A stretch of DNA of 46,151 nt from Alkalihalobacillus sp. YIM B00296 (GTDB lineage: Bacteria > Bacillota > Bacilli > Bacillales > Fictibacillaceae): assembly GCF_020179385.1 (NCBI RefSeq), contig NZ_JAIBLJ010000028.1, forward strand, positions 1 to 46,151. The letters are read 5' to 3'. Below the pieces are notes generated by a model. It saw nothing but the letters and a program-made list of their open reading frames with translations. It was not told where the DNA came from and did not search any database. A program made the position numbers and the translations under genes. Positions 9,510-22,120 of the stretch are shown piece by piece; the first letter of the stretch is position 1, and the number at the start of each line of letters is the position of its first letter.

Positions 9510-11718
9510 ACCTACAAAACAGTTGATCAAGGAACAGAAGCTTTATCAAGAAATGGGCTTGAACGATGAAGAGTTTGCGATGGTTGAATCGATTTTAGGA
9601 AGACTGCCGAACTATACAGAGACGGGGCTTTTCTCGGTCATGTGGTCCGAACATTGCAGCTACAAGAACTCCAAGCCTGTTTTACGCAAATTCCCTATAG
9701 ATGGCAATCGCGTCCTTCAAGGACCAGGAGAAGGGGCTGGAATCGTCGATATCGGTGACGATCAAGCTGTCGTTTTCAAGATCGAAAGCCATAACCATCC
9801 GTCAGCCATCGAGCCCTATCAAGGTGCAGCGACGGGTGTCGGTGGCATTATCCGTGACGTCTTTTCCATGGGTGCTCGTCCAGTTGCCCTTCTCAACTCT
9901 CTCCGTTTCGGCGAGTTAAGCTCCGACCGTGTGAAGTATTTGTTTGAAGAGGTTGTAGCAGGGATTGCTGGTTACGGAAACTGTATAGGTATCCCTACGG
10001 TCGGCGGTGAAGTCCAGTTCGATGCATCTTATGAAGGGAATCCGCTTGTGAATGCTATGTGTGTCGGTGTCATCGACCATAAAGATATCCAAAAGGGGCA
10101 GGCGAACGGAATCGGTAACTCAGTCATGTATGTCGGTGCTCGTACTGGTCGTGACGGGATCCATGGTGCGACGTTTGCATCTGAAGAATTGAATGACGCT
10201 TCCGATGAAAAACGCCCGGCGGTCCAGGTCGGCGACCCGTTCATGGAAAAGCTTTTGCTTGAAGCGTGCCTTGAGCTTATCCAATGTGATGCCCTTGTCG
10301 GAATCCAGGACATGGGGGCGGCAGGACTGACGTCATCATCCAGTGAAATGGCGAGTAAATCAGGCGTCGGGATTGAAATGGACCTTGACCTTGTGCCTCA
10401 ACGTGAAACGAACATGACGCCTTATGAGATGATGCTTTCTGAGTCGCAAGAGCGTATGTTGATCGTCGTAAAAAAAGGCCGGGAAGATGAGATTGTCAAG
10501 ATCTTTGACAAGTGGGGTCTTGAAGCGGTGACGATCGGAAAAGTCATCGAGGAAAAAGAACTTCGACTTCTTCACAAAGGTGAAATCGTAGCGAACGTCC
10601 CGGTAGACGCACTCGCTGAAGAAGCACCGGTCTATCACAAGCAAAGTGCTGTTCCAGCTTATTATGAAGAATTCCAAAACCAAGAGGCTTACGTTCCAAA
10701 AGTGAACGATTATAAAGAGACATTATTAAAATTATTGGCTCAACCGACGATCGCGAGCAAATCCTGGGTGTTCGACCAGTATGACCATATGGTGCGAACA
10801 AGCACGGTCGTCTCACCAGGATCAGATGCGGCTGTCGTCAGGATCCGCGGAACACGCAAAGCGCTCGCGATGACGACGGATTGCAATTCCCGTTATCTGT
10901 ATCTTGATCCAGAGGTCGGTGGAAAAATCGCTGTCGCGGAAGCTGCTCGTAATATCGTCTGCTCAGGCGGGGAGCCGCTTGCCATCACAGACTGCTTGAA
11001 CTTCGGGAATCCTGAAAAGCCTGAGATCTTCTGGCAGCTCGAAAAAGCGGTCGATGGGATGAGTGAAGCTTGCCGAACCCTCTCCACACCAGTCATCAGC
11101 GGAAATGTTTCGTTGTATAACGAAACGAATGGTGTAGCCGTCTACCCGACGCCGGTTGTCGGCATGGTCGGTCTTGTTCATGACCTTGATCATGTGACGA
11201 CACAATCGTTCAAGGAAGCTGGCGACGTCATTTATATGATCGGAGAAACGAAGCCTGAGTTTTCCGGAAGCGAGCTTCAGAAATTACTAGAAGGCAGGAT
11301 TTTCGGGAAAGCACCAGCACTTGATATTGAAAAAGAAGCAAGCTGCCAATATCAACTATTAAAAGCGATCCAGGCAGGTGTCATAGAGTCTGCGCATGAC
11401 GTAGCAGAGGGCGGAACAGCAGTAGCCCTTGCAGAAAGCATGATGGAAGGTGGATTAGGCGCGTCAATTACGTTGAGAGGCGAAGAAGTTCCTGCGTTAT
11501 TCAGCGAATCACAATCTCGTTTCCTCGTATCGGTAAAACCGGAGAATGTCGATCAATTCGAAAGCCTTGTAGATGCTACAGAAATCGGTGTTGTGCTTGA
11601 TCGTCCAGCATTACGCATCGAGTCGGAAAATGGAAGTGAACTCATTACAGCAACGAAAGAAGAGCTTGAAACAGCTTGGAAAGGAGCTATTCCATGTTTG
11701 CTGACATCAAAGGTTTAA
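9493..11718 (+). CDS. purL: FGAM synthase large subunit PurL
   Basis: PurL converts FGAR, ATP and PurQ-derived ammonia to FGAM. At 741 residues it is the short Gram-positive type that needs PurS and PurQ. Visible hallmarks are [18 protein letters not shown] near residue 40, the ATP-binding [19 protein letters not shown], and the duplicated AIR-synthase-like halves with [16 protein letters not shown] and [22 protein letters not shown] 9493 follows TTGGAGGG. The end overlaps the purF start by 25 bases. Confidence 0.98.
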   Translation: MSYLHEPTKQLIKEQKLYQEMGLNDEEFAMVESILGRLPNYTETGLFSVMWSEHCSYKNSKPVLRKFPIDGNRVLQGPGEGAGIVDIGDDQAVVFKIESHNHPSAIEPYQGAATGVGGIIRDVFSMGARPVALLNSLRFGELSSDRVKYLFEEVVAGIAGYGNCIGIPTVGGEVQFDASYEGNPLVNAMCVGVIDHKDIQKGQANGIGNSVMYVGARTGRDGIHGATFASEELNDASDEKRPAVQVGDPFMEKLLLEACLELIQCDALVGIQDMGAAGLTSSSSEMASKSGVGIEMDLDLVPQRETNMTPYEMMLSESQERMLIVVKKGREDEIVKIFDKWGLEAVTIGKVIEEKELRLLHKGEIVANVPVDALAEEAPVYHKQSAVPAYYEEFQNQEAYVPKVNDYKETLLKLLAQPTIASKSWVFDQYDHMVRTSTVVSPGSDAAVVRIRGTRKALAMTTDCNSRYLYLDPEVGGKIAVAEAARNIVCSGGEPLAITDCLNFGNPEKPEIFWQLEKAVDGMSEACRTLSTPVISGNVSLYNETNGVAVYPTPVVGMVGLVHDLDHVTTQSFKEAGDVIYMIGETKPEFSGSELQKLLEGRIFGKAPALDIEKEASCQYQLLKAIQAGVIESAHDVAEGGTAVALAESMMEGGLGASITLRGEEVPALFSESQSRFLVSVKPENVDQFESLVDATEIGVVLDRPALRIESENGSELITATKEELETAWKGAIPCLLTSKV

Positions 11719-13118
11719 ACGAAGAGTGCGGAGTGTTCGCCATCTGGGGTCACCCGGAGGCGGCGAAACTCACCTATTATGGCTTGCACAGTCTGCAGCA
11801 TCGTGGCCAGGAAGGCGCTGGAATTGCGGTCACAGACGGTGAAGGCATGAAATTCCATAAAAACAGCGGGCTTGTCACCGAGGTGTTCAGTCGCGGGGAG
11901 CTTTCTTCACTGACAGGGAAAGCGGCAATCGGACATGTACGCTATTCGACGGCGGGCGGTTCGGAATACGCTAATGTCCAGCCGCTCGTCTTCCAATCCC
12001 AACGTGGCGGCCTAGCGCTTGCTCATAACGGGAATCTGGTCAACGCGAACATGCTGAAGCAGCAGCTTGAAGCGCAGGGAAGTATTTTCCAAACGACCTC
12101 CGATACGGAGGTTCTGGCTCATCTTATTAAGCGCAGCGGTCTTTTCAACCTTCGCGAGCAAGTGAAGAACGCCCTTTCAATGATCAAAGGGGCCTATGCG
12201 TTCGTCATCATGACAGAAGAGGGTATCATGGCGGCTCAGGATCCGAACGGCCTACGTCCACTTTCTATAGGGAAAATCGGTGATGCCTACGTCGTCGCTT
12301 CCGAAACGTGTGCTTTCGATGTCATCGGTGCCGAACATATAAGAGATGTCCATCCAGGTGAGCTGCTGATCATCAATGATGAAGGCGTGGAAAGCGATAC
12401 GTTCACTTCATCCACGAACCGTGCGATTTGCAGCATGGAGTACATCTATTTTTCCCGACCAGACAGTCATATTGATGACATCAACATTCATACAGCCCGT
12501 AAAAATCTTGGGAAGAAGCTGGCATCAGAGGCGTTTGTCGAAGCGGATGTCGTGACAGGCGTTCCAGATTCGAGCATCTCAGCAGCAATCGGGTATGCGG
12601 AAGCGGCAAGTATTCCATATGAGCTTGGATTGATCAAGAACCGTTATGTCGGACGTACGTTCATCCAGCCTTCTCAGGAATTGAGGGAGCTAGGGGTTAA
12701 AATGAAGCTTTCCCCAGTCCGTGGAATCGTAGAAGGAAAGCGTGTCGTCATGGTCGATGATTCGATCGTCCGCGGAACGACCAGCCGCCGGATCGTGCAG
12801 ATGCTTCGGGATGCTGGGGCGAAAGAGGTCCATGTCCGCATCAGTTCACCACCGATCGCCCACCCGTGTTTTTACGGAATCGATATCTCGTCAAAGGATG
12901 AATTGATTGCTTCAAACTATTCCGTAGAGGAGATCAGGGAGATCATCGGTGCCGATACGCTCGAATACTTGAGTGTGGATGGAATGATGGATGCGATTGG
13001 GCGTAACCCGAACGAGCAGAACTGCGGACAATGCCTTGGTTGTTTTACAGGCAAGTACCCGACAGAGATATATCCGGACACCGTTCTGCCACACGAAAAG
13101 GAACTCGTCTTTAAATAA
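11694..13118 (+). CDS. purF: Amidophosphoribosyltransferase PurF
   Basis: PurF makes phosphoribosylamine from PRPP and glutamine, the committed step of the pathway. The 474-residue protein begins with an 11-residue propeptide ahead of Cys12 ([12 protein letters not shown]), the N-terminal nucleophile freed by self-cleavage in B. subtilis. The PRPP loop [16 protein letters not shown] and cysteines in AICSMEY, HPCFYG and NCGQCLGC that bind the oxygen-sensitive 4Fe-4S cluster are present. ATG 11694 follows AAGGAG; a TTG 18 bases earlier would wrongly lengthen the propeptide. A palindrome and tandem repeats separate it from purM. Confidence 0.98.
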   Translation: MFADIKGLNEECGVFAIWGHPEAAKLTYYGLHSLQHRGQEGAGIAVTDGEGMKFHKNSGLVTEVFSRGELSSLTGKAAIGHVRYSTAGGSEYANVQPLVFQSQRGGLALAHNGNLVNANMLKQQLEAQGSIFQTTSDTEVLAHLIKRSGLFNLREQVKNALSMIKGAYAFVIMTEEGIMAAQDPNGLRPLSIGKIGDAYVVASETCAFDVIGAEHIRDVHPGELLIINDEGVESDTFTSSTNRAICSMEYIYFSRPDSHIDDINIHTARKNLGKKLASEAFVEADVVTGVPDSSISAAIGYAEAASIPYELGLIKNRYVGRTFIQPSQELRELGVKMKLSPVRGIVEGKRVVMVDDSIVRGTTSRRIVQMLRDAGAKEVHVRISSPPIAHPCFYGIDISSKDELIASNYSVEEIREIIGADTLEYLSVDGMMDAIGRNPNEQNCGQCLGCFTGKYPTEIYPDTVLPHEKELVFK

Positions 13119-13137
13119 AAGTGTAGTTCTACACTTT
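13118..13137 (+). other. Perfect palindrome at the purF stop
   Basis: AAAGTGTAG and CTACACTTT flank TT, giving a stable short stem that begins in the last base of the purF stop codon. No T run follows. It could protect the purF 3' end or slow ribosomes or polymerase ahead of the repeats at 13141. Confidence 0.6.
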
Positions 13138-13140
13138 ATA

Positions 13141-13245
13141 TTGGTAAACAACCTGAATTTATTGGTAAAGTACTCGGAAATATTAGTAAACATCTCAAAA
13201 ATATTGGTAAAGAACCTAAAAATATTGGTAAACGAAAAGGAACAG
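13141..13245. repeat. Five tandem 21-nt units in the purF-purM junction
   Basis: The word TTGGTAAA (once TTAGTAAA) starts at 13141, 13162, 13183, 13204 and 13225, always exactly 21 bases apart, with A/T-rich filler between. As 21 is a multiple of three, one frame stays open across the array and would read LVxx repeats, but there is no start signal, so coding is unlikely. Confidence 0.88.
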
Positions 13246-13327
13246 ATTTTTGGAACCAAAAATCTTCGTTAACACCGGACGAACAAAGCTGACGAAAAGA
13301 CGTAGACGTAACTTAGGGAGGCAAGAC

Positions 13328-14371
13328 ATGGCACAAGCATATAAGCAAGCAGGGGTAGATGTTGAAGCAGGATATGAAGCGGTCAAACGCATGAAAAAGC
13401 ATGTAAAAGAAACGATGAGGCCAGAAGTGCTTGGCGGACTCGGAGCTTTTGGCGGCATGTTCGATCTATCCAAGCTCAATGTCAAGGAACCTGTTCTCAT
13501 ATCAGGCACAGATGGAGTCGGGACGAAGCTGATGCTTGCGTTCCAAATGGATAAGCATGATACGATCGGCATCGATGCTGTTGCGATGTGCGTCAATGAC
13601 ATCGTTGCACAGGGCGCGGAGCCGCTCTACTTTTTAGACTATATCGCTTGTGGGAAGCTTGAGCCTGAAAAAGTCGAACAGATCGTCAAAGGAATTGCGG
13701 AAGGCTGTAAACAAGCAGGAGCAGCCCTCATAGGCGGCGAAACTGCCGAAATGCCGGGCATGTACGACCCTGAAGAGTATGATCTCGCTGGTTTTACGGT
13801 CGGGGTTGCAGAAAAAGCAAAGCTCATCTCCCCTGAAAAAGTAAGTAAAGGCGATGCGCTGGTCGGGATCACCTCAAGCGGAATCCATAGCAATGGCTAC
13901 TCACTTGTCCGGAAAGTGTTGCTTGAGCAGGCAGGGTACACGCTTGATCAAACGTTTGATCAACTCGGAAAAACCCTCGGTGAAGAGCTTTTGACACCGA
14001 CGAAAATCTACGTGAAGCCCGTCCTTCAGGTACTGAATGACTATGAAGTTTCAGGAATCGCCCATATCACCGGTGGAGGTTTCATCGAAAATGTACCGCG
14101 TATGCTTCCGGAAGGTTTGAGTGCGGAGGTTGACTTCGGCTCTTGGCCTGTTCCTGAAATTTTCCCATTGTTACAGAAGGAAGGCGGCTTGTCGTCCGAA
14201 GACATGCTCGGGACGTTCAATATGGGTATCGGCATGGTGCTTGCCGTCAAACATGAGGATGCAATCGGGGTCATCAGGAAACTTGAAGAACAGGGCGAAT
14301 CAGCTTATCTGATCGGTCGAGTAAAAGAGGGGACAGAAAGCATCACATTCGGTGGAGGAAAGCTGAAATGA
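13328..14371 (+). CDS. purM: Phosphoribosylformylglycinamidine cyclo-ligase PurM (AIR synthase)
   Basis: PurM closes the imidazole ring of AIR from FGAM with ATP. AIR is also the substrate of ThiC encoded at 598-2382. The 347-residue protein contains GGFGGMFDL-like [36 protein letters not shown] and [15 protein letters not shown], all family signatures. ATG 13328 follows AGGGAGG; the frame is open upstream to 13250 but without a site. It overlaps purN by four bases. Confidence 0.98.
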   Translation: MAQAYKQAGVDVEAGYEAVKRMKKHVKETMRPEVLGGLGAFGGMFDLSKLNVKEPVLISGTDGVGTKLMLAFQMDKHDTIGIDAVAMCVNDIVAQGAEPLYFLDYIACGKLEPEKVEQIVKGIAEGCKQAGAALIGGETAEMPGMYDPEEYDLAGFTVGVAEKAKLISPEKVSKGDALVGITSSGIHSNGYSLVRKVLLEQAGYTLDQTFDQLGKTLGEELLTPTKIYVKPVLQVLNDYEVSGIAHITGGGFIENVPRMLPEGLSAEVDFGSWPVPEIFPLLQKEGGLSSEDMLGTFNMGIGMVLAVKHEDAIGVIRKLEEQGESAYLIGRVKEGTESITFGGGKLK

Positions 14372-14957
14372 AAAACATCGCAGTATTCGCATCCGGTTCT
14401 GGCTCCAACTTTCAGGCGATTGTCGATGCAAGTGAATCTGGGTCGCTCGAAGCGAAGGTGAGCTTGCTCGTCTGCGACCGTCCAGGTGCGAAAGCCATTG
14501 AGCGGGCGGAAAAGCATGGCATCCCGACATTCGCTTTTTCACCTAAAGAGTACCCAGATAAGGAAGCATTCGAAACGGAGATTTTAAACAAGCTGGAGGA
14601 AGCAGAGGTCGAGTTCATCGCACTTGCAGGATATATGCGATTGATCGGGCCGATGCTCCTTTCACGATTCGAGGGGAAGATGGTCAACATCCACCCTTCT
14701 TTATTGCCTGCCTTTCCAGGTAAAGACGCGATCGGACAAGCCCTTGAGGCAGGCGTACCAGAGACAGGGGTCACCGTCCACTTCGTCGATAATGGGATGG
14801 ACACAGGACCGATCGTCGAGCAAGCAACTGTACAGGTCGATGAGAATGATACAGTAGAAATTTTACAACAAAAAATCCATAAGATTGAGCATGAATTATA
14901 TCCGAAAGTCATCCAGGATGTACTTCACACACCGACGGAGAAAGGGGAATTCGTATA

Positions 14958-14958
<1 letters not shown>
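14368..14958 (+). CDS. purN: Phosphoribosylglycinamide formyltransferase PurN
   Basis: PurN transfers a formyl group from 10-formyltetrahydrofolate to GAR. The 196-residue protein shows [11 protein letters not shown] at the N terminus, the catalytic region [12 protein letters not shown] and [12 protein letters not shown] with the active-site aspartate. ATG overlaps the purM stop as ATGA, and its stop shares one base with the purH start, so translation of the three genes is likely coupled. Confidence 0.98.
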
Positions 14959-17873
<2,915 letters not shown>

Positions 17874-17954
17874 GTAAAATCACCTCTTATAAAGAAAACT
17901 TGGAAAGGTCAAGCCTTTAGCGCAGGCTGAACCTTAGTTACGGTTATATTAATG

Positions 17955-17985
17955 AAAGCTCCCAGACTGGGAGCTTTTTCATTTT
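17955..17985. terminator. Hairpin terminator between purD and the DUF2892 gene
   Basis: Perfect arms AAAGCTCCC (17955-17963) and GGGAGCTTT (17969-17977) with loop AGACT, then TTCATTTTT. It can stop purine operon readthrough and, being A-rich on its left, may also act on the minus strand. Confidence 0.8.
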
Positions 17986-18070
17986 TGAATGATCACGCGG
18001 TTTGTTGGGGATTCACGTCGATTTTAAAATAATCATGCCAAACGGTACGATCTTACTGCGCTAAATACAC

Positions 18071-18334
18071 TCAAGAAGGGTTGATTGGAGAGCCTTCTTT
18101 TGTCATGGAAGCGAGGTCCAGGTTGTTCAACTTCTGGCCGTTCTCATATAGGTCCGTTAATGGGCAGTACTTTGTGATTCCTTCGCCTACCTTCATCGCG
18201 CCAAGCAGCATCGTAATCAAATGGCCTTGATGGTGGTGGGGATGACGGCCAATCCTGGCAGCAGAACATCCAACCATCGTAAGCCCGATTGTAATCCGGA
18301 TCAGGGCATTCACTGTACCTATGTTCTGTTTCAT
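18071..18334 (-). CDS. DUF2892 (YgaP-like) small membrane protein
   Basis: An 87-residue protein starting MKQNIGTVNALIRITIGLTM, the typical opening of the DUF2892/YgaP transmembrane family, with a second hydrophobic stretch around LITMLLGAMKVGEGITKYCP whose Cys-Pro end is also characteristic. An insertion rich in histidine (RHPHHHQGH) lies between the segments and could bind metal. The start is ATG 18334 behind GGAGGAG, not the longer frame at 18373. It stands between two plus-strand genes; role unknown. Confidence 0.85.
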   Translation of the reverse strand: MKQNIGTVNALIRITIGLTMVGCSAARIGRHPHHHQGHLITMLLGAMKVGEGITKYCPLTDLYENGQKLNNLDLASMTKEGSPINPS

Positions 18335-18481
18335 GCTCTTCTCCTCCTTTTTCTTGATATTTAAGGGGTTCAAGGCTTAACTCGTAAAACTGTAGCGAAT
18401 TTACCCGTTATGGTATCATGATGTACAGAAGATTAAAACAGTTCTAACAAATCGAAACCATACATCTACTGGGGTGATGAT

Positions 18482-20209
18482 GTGTCACAGCATTTAGTGA
18501 ATTGGTCGAAGCAAGAGCTTCGTACACATGTCCAAGTCATACAGGGTGAACAAGCACCCACGCTCGTTTTGGAGAATGCTACATATTTAAACAACGTTTT
18601 AAAAAAATGGATCACAACCAACATATGGATCTATGAGGATCGAATCGTCTATGTCGGCGATAAAATGCCGCAGAATAAGACGGGGTGCGACATCATCGAT
18701 TGTAAAAATCAATATATCGTTCCAGGCTATATCGAACCGCATGTCCACCCATTTCAACTTTATAATCCCCAGACGTTCGCTTCTTATTCAGCGAAACGGG
18801 GGACGACGACGTTCATTAGCGACAACCTGATGCTTTTGATTTTGGAAAAAAAGAAAGCGCTCTCGCTCATGACGGATCTCAATAAATTGCCATACACGTT
18901 TTTCTGGTGGTGCCGTTATGATTCGCAAACAAAATTGCAGAATGAGGATGACGTTTTTTCTGATGAGATGTTCGATCAATTCCTCGATCATCCTTACACT
19001 TTGCAGGGCGGTGAATTGACGAACTGGCCGCAAGTGTTGAAGGGCGATGATAAAACGCTCCACTGGATGCAGGAGACGAAACGGCGGGGATTGAAAATCG
19101 AAAGCCATCTGCCGGGGGCATCGGAAAGGACGTTGGCAAAACTGGCGGTCCTTGGTACGGACTGCGATCATGAAGCAATGACAGGAGAGGAAGCGGTCTT
19201 GCGAATGTCGCTCGGCTATACGACTTCGCTCCGCTATTCGTCAATCCGACCTGATCTGCCGCAAATTTTAGAAGAGATGCTTGAACTCGGTGTCGATAAT
19301 TTCGATCGTGTATTGATGACGACGGACGGCTCTACGCCGACTTTCTACCGGGATGGTGTGACGGATGAAGTGATCCGGATCGCACTTGAAAAAGGGGTGC
19401 CGGTGGAAGATGCCTATGCGATGGTCTCCTACAATGTGGCGAGACACTACGGGATCGATCATCAATATGGAATGGTGGCGCCAGGCCGGGTAGCGAACCT
19501 GAACATTTTAAAAGATCCGAATGAGCCTACCCCCACAGCTGTCTTATCAAAAGGGAAATGGGTCACAGATGAACCGGGAGCCGCTTTCAATTGGGCTGAT
19601 TATGATATCATGCCGTACAATCTCGATTGGTCGATAAATATAGAGGATCTTGAAGTCGATTCTCCGATTGGGATCGATATGGTCAACTCGGTGATCACGA
19701 AGCCTTATCGGACCGAGCTCGACCATACGGGAGAAGAACTTTCGGATGATCATGATGAAAGCTTTTTCGCTTTGATCGATCGGAACGGGAAATGGCGGGT
19801 CAACACGATGCTGAAAGGCTTTGCGACGCATGTGTCCGGGTTTGCCAGTTCATATTCGAACAGCGCCGACATATTAATAATTGGTAAAAGCAAAAAGGAT
19901 ATGGTGTCCGCTTTCGATAGGCTGAAAGAAATCGGCGGAGGAATCGTACTTGTAGAGAAGGGTGAGGTCATATGTGAAATACCGCTGTCACTCAATGGAG
20001 GGTGTTCGACAGAGCCGATGGAAACCGTCATGGAACAGCAGGATCAGCTCGTCAAAGCGTTGAAGGAACGGGGCTATACATTTGTCGATCCCATTTACAG
20101 TCTGTTATTTTTTTCATCGACTCATTTGCCGTATATCCGCATCACACCTAGCGGTATTGTGGATGTCTTGAAAAATCAGGTACTATCCTTTCCTATTGTA
20201 ATGCGTTAA
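18482..20209 (+). CDS. yerA: Adenine deaminase-like amidohydrolase YerA
   Basis: A 575-residue member of the metal-dependent amidohydrolases related to adenine deaminase, which turns adenine into hypoxanthine for salvage. The metal site motif EPHVHP follows IVPGYI near residue 80, and later ESHLPGA, the GTDCDHEAMTGEEAV stretch and MTTDGST supply the other expected ligands; the C terminus has the adenine deaminase domain (GGGIVLVEKGEVICEIPL). GTG 18482 follows GGGGTGATGAT. Position next to the purine operon is conserved with B. subtilis. B. subtilis YerA is only a putative deaminase, so activity is inferred. Confidence 0.9.
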   Translation: MSQHLVNWSKQELRTHVQVIQGEQAPTLVLENATYLNNVLKKWITTNIWIYEDRIVYVGDKMPQNKTGCDIIDCKNQYIVPGYIEPHVHPFQLYNPQTFASYSAKRGTTTFISDNLMLLILEKKKALSLMTDLNKLPYTFFWWCRYDSQTKLQNEDDVFSDEMFDQFLDHPYTLQGGELTNWPQVLKGDDKTLHWMQETKRRGLKIESHLPGASERTLAKLAVLGTDCDHEAMTGEEAVLRMSLGYTTSLRYSSIRPDLPQILEEMLELGVDNFDRVLMTTDGSTPTFYRDGVTDEVIRIALEKGVPVEDAYAMVSYNVARHYGIDHQYGMVAPGRVANLNILKDPNEPTPTAVLSKGKWVTDEPGAAFNWADYDIMPYNLDWSINIEDLEVDSPIGIDMVNSVITKPYRTELDHTGEELSDDHDESFFALIDRNGKWRVNTMLKGFATHVSGFASSYSNSADILIIGKSKKDMVSAFDRLKEIGGGIVLVEKGEVICEIPLSLNGGCSTEPMETVMEQQDQLVKALKERGYTFVDPIYSLLFFSSTHLPYIRITPSGIVDVLKNQVLSFPIVMR

Positions 20210-20217
20210 AATAATAG

Positions 20218-20478
20218 TTGACGAATGATAAACTTCAAATTTCCGACGCACTGGACGTGACGTTTTTAGACAGTGATAGTTACTTGGTTTTTGCGGCCTC
20301 CGATGTACAGGATGTACTAGTACCGGCGTTGTCACAGGACGTAACATTTTTTAGCCGGTTTCATCTATTCGATCCTCAAAACCGATATTTGTTTTTAATT
20401 TGTCAACGGAGTCAATTTTATAGGGTCAAAAAGTTCAAGGGTTTTTTTAAAGAGAGAGTAGTTCAGGGAAAAAATTAG
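20218..20478 (+). other. Uncertain open frame between yerA and yerB
   Basis: An 86-codon open frame starts at TTG 20218 without a ribosome binding site and ends 16 bases before yerB. The translated C-terminal part (FFSRFHLFDPQNRYLFL and a basic tail) resembles no family I recognise. It fills almost the entire 285-base gap between yerA and yerB. It could be a chance frame over the yerB promoter region; I would not annotate it as a gene without homologues. Confidence 0.2.
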
Positions 20479-20494
20479 GGGGAGTTTTACTAAC

Positions 20495-21538
20495 ATGAAT
20501 AAGAAAAGGTTGTGGGTTATGTGTTTCGCAGCACTTTTCCTTATGCTTGCCGCTTGCAGTTCGAAAGAAACGTCAAAGCCGACTGAGGATGCGGCTTCCA
20601 AAGGCACAGGCATTAAGAAAAAGGAAGTGGATGATCAACGGTTTGCCTATACCTTCCCATTGACAGGAAAAGGTACGGATGAGACATTGACTTCGAGAGC
20701 AGTAGCCGTCATGGTCAACAATGCACCCGAAGCGAGACCACAGTCTGGTCTGCATAAAGCTGATATCGTCTATGAAGTTTTGGCGGAAGGGAAAATCACG
20801 AGATTACTCGCGGTCTTCCAAAGTGAAGAGCCTGATGTTATCGGACCGGTCAGAAGTGCACGTGATTATTATGTGCGTTTGAGCAATGGGTTCGATGCGA
20901 TCTATGTCTTCCATGGCTGGAGTTCATCAGCACAAGCAATGCTGACATCAGGAAATATTGATTCGCTGAATGGGTTACATTACGATGGGTCCCTTTTCAA
21001 GCGTGCAGACTTCCGCAAAGCACCACACAATTCGTACATCACTTACGAAAATATCAAAAAGGGATCGAAGAAAAACAACTTCGAATCGAAACAGGAGATT
21101 CCTGCATTCTCATTTTTGAAAACAGATGAAGTGACGGCGATAGAAGGGGATCCAGCTGACGAAGTCACTGTTTCTTATGGCGATCATTATAAAGTGCAAT
21201 ACCGATACCAATCGGAAAAAGGCATCTATTTAAGATATATTAACAATAAGCAGACTGTTGATAGAGAAACCAACATACCGATCGAACTCGAAAACGTGTT
21301 TGTCGTTGGAGCGGATCACAAAGTCATTGACAGTGCGGGGCGCCGGAACATCAATTTAGAAAGCGGCGGTGACGCAGTCCTATTTCAACAAGGGAAAGCA
21401 CAAGAGATAAATTGGAAGAACAAAAATGGACAAATCATTCCAGTAAAAGATGAAACAGAGGTTTCATTCGTGCCAGGCAAGACGTGGGTGAATCTGGTTC
21501 CTGCATCAAGCATTGGTTCAGACGTAAGCTGGGAGTAG
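20495..21538 (+). CDS. yerB: DUF3048 lipoprotein YerB
   Basis: A 347-residue secreted lipoprotein: basic start MNKKRLW, hydrophobic core, and the lipobox LAAC with the lipidated cysteine at residue 21, then a charged linker. The rest matches the DUF3048 family (AVMVNNAPEARPQSGLHKAD, GPVRSARDYYV, APHNSYI), found as an extracytoplasmic protein in Bacillaceae with unknown function. ATG 20495 follows AGGGGGAG. It precedes yerC by 21 bases and probably shares its transcript. Confidence 0.92.
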   Translation: MNKKRLWVMCFAALFLMLAACSSKETSKPTEDAASKGTGIKKKEVDDQRFAYTFPLTGKGTDETLTSRAVAVMVNNAPEARPQSGLHKADIVYEVLAEGKITRLLAVFQSEEPDVIGPVRSARDYYVRLSNGFDAIYVFHGWSSSAQAMLTSGNIDSLNGLHYDGSLFKRADFRKAPHNSYITYENIKKGSKKNNFESKQEIPAFSFLKTDEVTAIEGDPADEVTVSYGDHYKVQYRYQSEKGIYLRYINNKQTVDRETNIPIELENVFVVGADHKVIDSAGRRNINLESGGDAVLFQQGKAQEINWKNKNGQIIPVKDETEVSFVPGKTWVNLVPASSIGSDVSWE

Positions 21539-21559
21539 TCTTGGAGGAGTGAAAAAGGG

Positions 21560-21856
21560 ATGCAAATTGATAAACTGAGAGGAAAAACATTGGATCAGCT
21601 TTTCGATGCGATACTCTCGCTGAAAGACCGTGAAGAATGCTATCGGTTCTTCGACGATCTGGCGACGATCAATGAAATCCAATCGCTGGCGCAACGCCTT
21701 GAGGTCGCGCGTATGCTCCGTGAAGGGTATACGTATCATAAGATCGAAAAGGAGACAGGTGCAAGTACAGCGACAATTTCCCGTGTAAAACGCTGTCTCA
21801 ACTATGGAAACGACACCTATGAAATGGCGCTCGACCGTGTCCACACCCAATCATAA
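21560..21856 (+). CDS. yerC: TrpR-like DNA-binding protein YerC
   Basis: A 98-residue YerC/YecD-type protein of the TrpR superfamily. Residues 40-80 contain the helix-turn-helix: RLEVARMLREGYTYHKIEKE then TGASTATISRVKR as the recognition part. The N-terminal third is helical (FDAILSLKDREECYRFFDDL). It is likely a dimeric cytoplasmic regulator, but its effector and targets are unknown; the tryptophan-binding role of TrpR should not be assumed. GGAGGAG precedes ATG 21560. Confidence 0.92.
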   Translation: MQIDKLRGKTLDQLFDAILSLKDREECYRFFDDLATINEIQSLAQRLEVARMLREGYTYHKIEKETGASTATISRVKRCLNYGNDTYEMALDRVHTQS

Positions 21857-21863
21857 AAAAGGG

Positions 21864-21900
21864 AGGAAAGGGGCTGACTTTTACGAGTCAGTCTTTCCTT
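21864..21900 (+). terminator. Hairpin after yerC
   Basis: GGAAAG with CTGACT pairs with AGTCAG and CTTTCC around TTTACG. The T run is poor, so it may be a weak terminator of yerB-yerC. Confidence 0.5.
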
Positions 21901-21918
21901 ATGGGCCGTCACCGAAAG

Positions 21919-22002
21919 TTAACGACGAAATTGAGGGATTTAACGACGAAATTAAGCGGTTTAACGACGAAAAAGGAGTATTTATCGACGAAACGACAAA
22001 AT
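21919..22002. repeat. Four tandem 21-nt units between yerC and pcrB
   Basis: TTAACGACGAAA-type words start at 21919, 21940, 21961 and 21982 (the last TTATCGACGAAA), exactly 21 bases apart, ahead of the pcrB promoter. The period equals that of the array at 13141 though the sequence differs. Confidence 0.88.
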
Positions 22003-22076
22003 TCAGCAAAATCGGCACCCCGCTCCAGCTTCTAAAAAGACATCTCCGCCCCTCAGTTTTTACCGGTATCCTTTTC

Positions 22077-22085
22077 TGTTATAAT
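22077..22085 (+). promoter_or_regulatory. Extended -10 promoter of pcrB
   Basis: TGTTATAAT is a perfect extended -10 box (TG-N-TATAAT), with only a weak -35 (TTTACC, 22059-22064, 15 bases upstream). It would give a short leader to pcrB at 22121. Confidence 0.65.
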
Positions 22086-22120
22086 CCTTAGAGGAAGTGT
22101 TTACTTAGGAGGACAACCTT

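Noticed and set aside
13141-13245. Possible CRISPR array
   Set aside because: Units are only 21 bases with no unique spacers of constant length, and no cas genes are near.
12991-13272. Open frame across the 21-nt array (LVNNLNLLVK...)
   Set aside because: It stays open only because the period is a multiple of three; no binding site or start, and it overlaps the purF end in another frame.
17905-17939. Inverted repeat AAGGTCAAGCC / GGCTGAACCTT as purD terminator
   Set aside because: Imperfect pairing and no T run; the hairpin at 17955 is the better terminator.
21804-22091. Open frame across the second 21-nt array (FNDEIKRFNDEK)
   Set aside because: Starts inside yerC in a different frame, no binding site; openness again follows from the 21-nt period.
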